Positions 61,207 to 64,000 of a DNA stretch of 64,000 nt are shown in pieces. The DNA lies in contig NZ_CP048602.1 of NCBI RefSeq assembly GCF_012427705.1, positions 1 to 64,000 on the forward strand, written 5' to 3'. A program made the position numbers and the translations under genes. Below the pieces are notes generated by a model. That model worked only from the letters and a program-made list of their open reading frames with translations. It was not told the origin of the DNA and did not search any database. Position 1 is the first letter of the stretch; each line of letters starts with the position of its first letter. The stretch comes from Vreelandella piezotolerans. Its GTDB lineage: Bacteria; Pseudomonadota; Gammaproteobacteria; Pseudomonadales; Halomonadaceae.

Positions 61207-62115
61207 TCACACGGATGGCTGGCGAAGGTGTTTGAGTTCCATCAGCCGTGCCCGCTCTAGCAAAATATGGATAACCTTGTCATGAATGGCATCGCTCATT
61301 TGCCCAGGCGTGAGCTCCGTCAGCTGGCGTGCCAGCTGTTCTCCGCTAACGACCAGAATGTCCGGTGAGGCCTCGCTGGTGTCGATCTCCCAGCCCGGCA
61401 GCACCAGAACGCCTTTTACCGGTACGGGCACGCCGCAACGCCGTTCGAGCCACTGGCTGAGCCAGCTAACGCCCTGGCGCGTTTTATGTAGGGGTCGCCG
61501 CTCCTGCCAATGGGGGAAGCGCAGTCGCTCACGCTCGACTGCGACGCAGTTCAGCTCTTTGCCATCGCTGCCAATGGCCAGTGCCCTTGCGCGAGTTTCC
61601 ACGACGAACACGCCATGGGGCGTGACCACGACATGGTCGATGGTAAAGCTATCCGTGGGAACGTCGTGAAAGACGTAATAGGGATGCGCCTCGGGACGTA
61701 CTAAACGCTCCAGCTCTTGACCCACGGCAAGTTCGCAGGCAAGACCGAGCTTCAAGCGGCGAATGCGCTGATAGTCACGCACTAGCAGCAGTGAAAATGC
61801 CAGCACCAAGAGCGTGCTCAGCAGCCCATATAGCGCCCATTCGACCCAGTCCTGTTTATCGACGAAGAGCATCCGTCCCATACCATAGACGAGCGGTGCA
61901 AGGCTGACCAAGGGCCCCAATGTACCGTTAAGAAACAAGCTGGAAAAGGCTTGATCGAGCCTGTGACGCAGCGCTTGGCCCGGTTCGCGCAGCGGTGCAT
62001 CGAAAGGGGAGTGAACGCGGGCATCGTGAAGGCTACGCAGGGCTAATACGATGCCGCCCATGGCTGCCATGGGAAACAAAAAGATCAGCGGTAGCAGGTA
62101 TTCCAACCAAACCAT
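61207..62115 (-). CDS. NERD-domain membrane protein
   Basis: A 302-residue protein with N-terminal hydrophobic segments (about residues 3-28, 62-82 and 92-112) and a cytoplasmic NERD (nuclease-related) domain from about 120 to 240. The domain shows GLACELAVGQELERLV and FTIDHVVVTPHGVFVVETRA, the acidic D and E-x-K type positions of restriction-like nucleases. In many NERD proteins the last motif reads E-x-K; here it is ETR. Function unknown. Nearest neighbours are dgt (convergent) and yciH (same strand upstream, 49-bp gap). Confidence 0.82.
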   Translation of the reverse strand: MVWLEYLLPLIFLFPMAAMGGIVLALRSLHDARVHSPFDAPLREPGQALRHRLDQAFSSLFLNGTLGPLVSLAPLVYGMGRMLFVDKQDWVEWALYGLLSTLLVLAFSLLLVRDYQRIRRLKLGLACELAVGQELERLVRPEAHPYYVFHDVPTDSFTIDHVVVTPHGVFVVETRARALAIGSDGKELNCVAVERERLRFPHWQERRPLHKTRQGVSWLSQWLERRCGVPVPVKGVLVLPGWEIDTSEASPDILVVSGEQLARQLTELTPGQMSDAIHDKVIHILLERARLMELKHLRQPSV

Positions 62116-62164
62116 TGTCGTGCCTTGCCCTTTCGCCAGGAGCTGAGAGTATGCGTTGGACGCG

Positions 62165-62539
62165 TCAACCGCCAGCCAATTTCACTTGATAACCCATTGA
62201 GGTTAAGGCATCGCGCAGAGTTTCGCGATGGTCACCCTGGATTTCTATGACGCCCTCTTTGACAGCTCCACCGGTACCGCAGCGCTGCTTGAGGGTTTTG
62301 GCGAGTACTTTGAGTTCTGCCTGAGTCAGAGGCACGCCGCGGATGGTCGTGACGCCCTTGCCTTTTCGGCCGCTGGTTTCACGGCGGATGCGCACGATAC
62401 CGTCCAGTTCGGCCAGGCGCGCTTGTTCGCTGGTGTCTTCACAGCGACAGTCATCGATCGGGGCCCGGCAGTCGGGACACGTCTTGCCATGCTCAGTGGA
62501 GTAAACGAGGCCACCGAGCTGATCACGTAATGAGGCCAT
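62165..62539 (-). CDS. yciH: Translation initiation factor Sui1-like protein YciH
   Basis: A 124-residue bacterial SUI1/eIF1 homologue, thought to influence start-site fidelity. The C-terminal SUI1 domain (about 45-124) contains VRIRRETSGRKGKGVTTIRG, LKQRCGTGGAVKEGVIEIQGD and GYQVKLAGG. The N-terminus carries four cysteines in CPDCRAPIDDCRC (residues 19-31), a possible zinc knuckle lacking in E. coli YciH but present in pseudomonad-type proteins as I recall. It begins 1 bp after the HAD gene and is co-transcribed with it. Confidence 0.92.
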   Translation of the reverse strand: MASLRDQLGGLVYSTEHGKTCPDCRAPIDDCRCEDTSEQARLAELDGIVRIRRETSGRKGKGVTTIRGVPLTQAELKVLAKTLKQRCGTGGAVKEGVIEIQGDHRETLRDALTSMGYQVKLAGG

Positions 62540-62540
62540 A

Positions 62541-63239
62541 CTATTTCTCTGTTGAGTGATGGGGCATTGCCGCCTGCCATCGCTCGTGAGTCAGTTGTTC
62601 AACGACCGCAGGTAGCTGATACATGTTGCTAATCATAATAGCGCCTTCCGGCGTTGCCTCGGCATCGGGAAAGCGATTCAGATGAATGACGGTCATACCT
62701 GCCTGCAGGGCTGCCTGTACGCCAACGAGCGCATCATCAATGGCAATGCAGTCGTGTGCCGCAAAGCCCATGATACTGGCTGCGTGAAGATGTAAACAGG
62801 GCTCTGGCTTCCAACAGTTGGCGGTGTAGCCGCTAAACAGCCTGTGACCGAAATACGCGCTGAGGCCGGTGGCGTTCAACGCAGTGCGGATCTTGGTTTC
62901 AGGTCCGTTGGAGACGACGGCGCTGGGGTAATGTGCCAAGGCGTCGAGCGACTCCCGGGCGCCGGGTATGGTGGTGAGTTCGCGGGCAAGACGCTCAGCC
63001 AAGTTGGCGCGCATGGTTCGCTCCATGCGGTCCAAGCGTTCGCCATCGACTTCGCCATGACGCGTTTGCAGTTCTGCCACGATGCGTCGGAAGCGGGCAC
63101 CTCGAAACTCCCCTAAATAATCGGAAGAGGCAAATGGCAGGCCCACCGTGTTGAGGCCACGAGCCATCTCTTCGGCCAACAAGGGTTCGCTATCGACGAG
63201 AGTGCCATCACAATCAAACAGCAGAAGTGGAAGCGGCAT
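62541..63239 (-). CDS. HAD-superfamily phosphatase (YieH/Gph-like)
   Basis: A 232-residue haloacid-dehalogenase phosphatase. Motif I DCDGTLVDSEPL is at residues 9-20, motif II Ser is in VVSNGPETKI near 110, the Lys of motif III is in CWKPEPCLHLH near 142, and motif IV is IAIDDALVGVQAALQAGM near 163. The cap domain is of the short helical type. Substrate not recognisable; E. coli YieH acts on 6-phosphogluconate, but several sugar phosphatases share this pattern. It is the first gene of an operon with yciH. Confidence 0.85.
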   Translation of the reverse strand: MPLPLLLFDCDGTLVDSEPLLAEEMARGLNTVGLPFASSDYLGEFRGARFRRIVAELQTRHGEVDGERLDRMERTMRANLAERLARELTTIPGARESLDALAHYPSAVVSNGPETKIRTALNATGLSAYFGHRLFSGYTANCWKPEPCLHLHAASIMGFAAHDCIAIDDALVGVQAALQAGMTVIHLNRFPDAEATPEGAIMISNMYQLPAVVEQLTHERWQAAMPHHSTEK

Positions 63240-63326
63240 GAGAGTTCCTTGCAGCGTGACAAGCGCTACTCACGTTAGTTTAAGCCGACTAGGCCACTAT
63301 TGAACGAGATTTTTCGAGCTTTGTGA

Positions 63327-63353
63327 ACACTGTTTTATAATTTTTTACAGTGT
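63327..63353. promoter_or_regulatory. Inverted repeat in the HAD/small-protein divergent gap
   Basis: ACACTGT and ACAGTGT flank a 13-bp A/T-rich centre in the 248-bp divergent gap before the secreted protein gene. It could be an operator or a weak terminator-like hairpin. The rest of the gap shows no other clear element. Confidence 0.35.
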
Positions 63354-63487
63354 GTCTGCTCAAGGGAAGCGCTGCCCGCTACGGATATGATGGCAACGCT
63401 TCAGTTTTCAGGCACTCCATGTGAATCGCTATGAGACCGGCTATAGTAGGTAGGCGACGCCGCAATAACCATAAAATGGAGATATAT

Positions 63488-63820
63488 ATGCGACTTACCC
63501 CTTGGTTCCTATCATTAGTGGTGGGCACTGTGCTCATGACCTCTGCGGGCAGCGTATTGGCAGAGCCGGAAACCGACGCCAGTAGCGAGCAGCACCAGGC
63601 GCTGGATGATGCGGCTCTGGAAGAGAAATACGGTATCAAGGCCGGTGCCGTTCAGCGTGATGAAGCCACCGAAACGGCGGCAACGGAAGAGTCGGAAGAC
63701 ACTGCTGACAACGGTAGTGAAGAGCGTGACAACACCGAGGGTGGTACCGGCGGTACCGGAAGCGCCGAGGATGCCATCGAGAACGGCGAGGATGAGCAGA
63801 GTAACGACGATAACGAGTGA
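63488..63820 (+). CDS. Small acidic secreted protein
   Basis: A 110-residue protein with a signal peptide (MRLTPWFLSLVVGTVLMTSAG..., cleavage after VLA near residue 25) and a mature part rich in Glu, Asp, Asn, Gly and Thr, including GGTGGTGS and a run of acidic residues to the C-terminus. The mature part is strongly acidic and probably disordered, a common tendency in halophile extracytoplasmic proteins. The ATG at 63488 has GGAG upstream. No family recognised. Its neighbours are a divergent HAD gene and a convergent unidentified gene. Confidence 0.75.
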   Translation: MRLTPWFLSLVVGTVLMTSAGSVLAEPETDASSEQHQALDDAALEEKYGIKAGAVQRDEATETAATEESEDTADNGSEERDNTEGGTGGTGSAEDAIENGEDEQSNDDNE

Positions 63821-63826
63821 CCGCGC

Positions 63827-64000
63827 TTAGCGAGAAAGGCGTCGTGAGTTGGCGCTGCTGCGTCGATGGTAAGGTTGCATGGCTTTTTGGCTGGTAATCC
63901 ACCAGGGCGCATAGCGCCCGCTCATGGCGTTGAGCAACGCTTTTTGCACCACAAGGCCAGCTTCCATGCTGGCCTCCATTTTTTCAGTCACCATGCGCTG
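63827..64000 (-). CDS. C-terminal part of an unidentified protein (cut by window end)
   Basis: Reading the minus strand from the window end gives 57 codons without a stop, beginning QRMVTEKMEASMEAGLVVQKA and ending in a basic tail (YHRRSSANSRRLSR). Internal MVTEKMEASMEAG and ALLNAMSGRY suggest an amphipathic helical protein of the phasin or phasin-like type, but this is only an impression. The start lies outside the window. The gene converges on the small acidic protein gene, and the stop codons are 6 bp apart. Confidence 0.7.
   Translation of the reverse strand, partial: QRMVTEKMEASMEAGLVVQKALLNAMSGRYAPWWITSQKAMQPYHRRSSANSRRLSR

Overview
The window looks like the origin-proximal part of a Halomonadaceae (Halomonas-type) gammaproteobacterial chromosome. 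Base 1 is the GTG start of dnaA. The basis for the assignment is the dnaA-dnaN-recF-gyrB order, a Halomonas-like 16S gene, moderately high GC, and conserved gammaproteobacterial blocks (zapA / 6S RNA / 5-formyl-THF cyclo-ligase; ygfB-pepP-ubiH-ubiI; envC-gpmI next to a rhodanese gene and secB; rsmE-gshB-algH-ruvX). The species cannot be named from the sequence alone. oriC itself is not visible and probably lies upstream of dnaA.

Layout. 1-6300: replication and topology genes dnaA, dnaN, recF, gyrB. 6415-10179: gmhB, glyS, glyQ on the minus strand. 10289-21542: a lipopolysaccharide inner-core cluster with hldD, waaF, an OpgB-like phosphoglycerol transferase, several glycosyltransferases, Kdo kinase kdkA, an OpsX-like heptosyltransferase, hldE and waaA. 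With gmhB this supplies most of the ADP-heptose pathway and core assembly. 21577-35078: a complete minus-strand Pel exopolysaccharide operon (pelABCDEFG) headed by a PelX-like sugar-nucleotide epimerase; its promoter region carries a dyad symmetry. 35318-44020: rpiA, ilvA, a possible 32-residue membrane protein, 5-FTHF cyclo-ligase, 6S RNA, zapA, ygfB, pepP, ubiH, ubiI. 44017-54169: ctp protease, envC, gpmI, a rhodanese, secB, rsmE, an S1/winged-helix protein, gshB, algH, ruvX, pyrB. 54328-59790: an rRNA operon with tandem promoters, 16S, a spacer without tRNA genes, 23S, 5S and a terminator. 59866-64000: dgt, a NERD-domain membrane protein, yciH, a HAD phosphatase, a small acidic secreted protein, and the 3' end of an unidentified gene.

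The main non-routine signals are: five perfect 16-bp parS sites, four of them in 3155-7051 and one at 15574; the Pel operon with a linked epimerase, a conserved c-di-GMP site in PelD and an operator-like dyad; genes packed so tightly that start codons or coding ends overlap on opposite strands; and a roughly 90-nt nested inverted repeat in the 16S-23S spacer where tRNA genes usually sit. I found no insertion sequence, prophage, CRISPR array or clearly unprecedented multi-gene system. Most of the window is conserved core chromosome.
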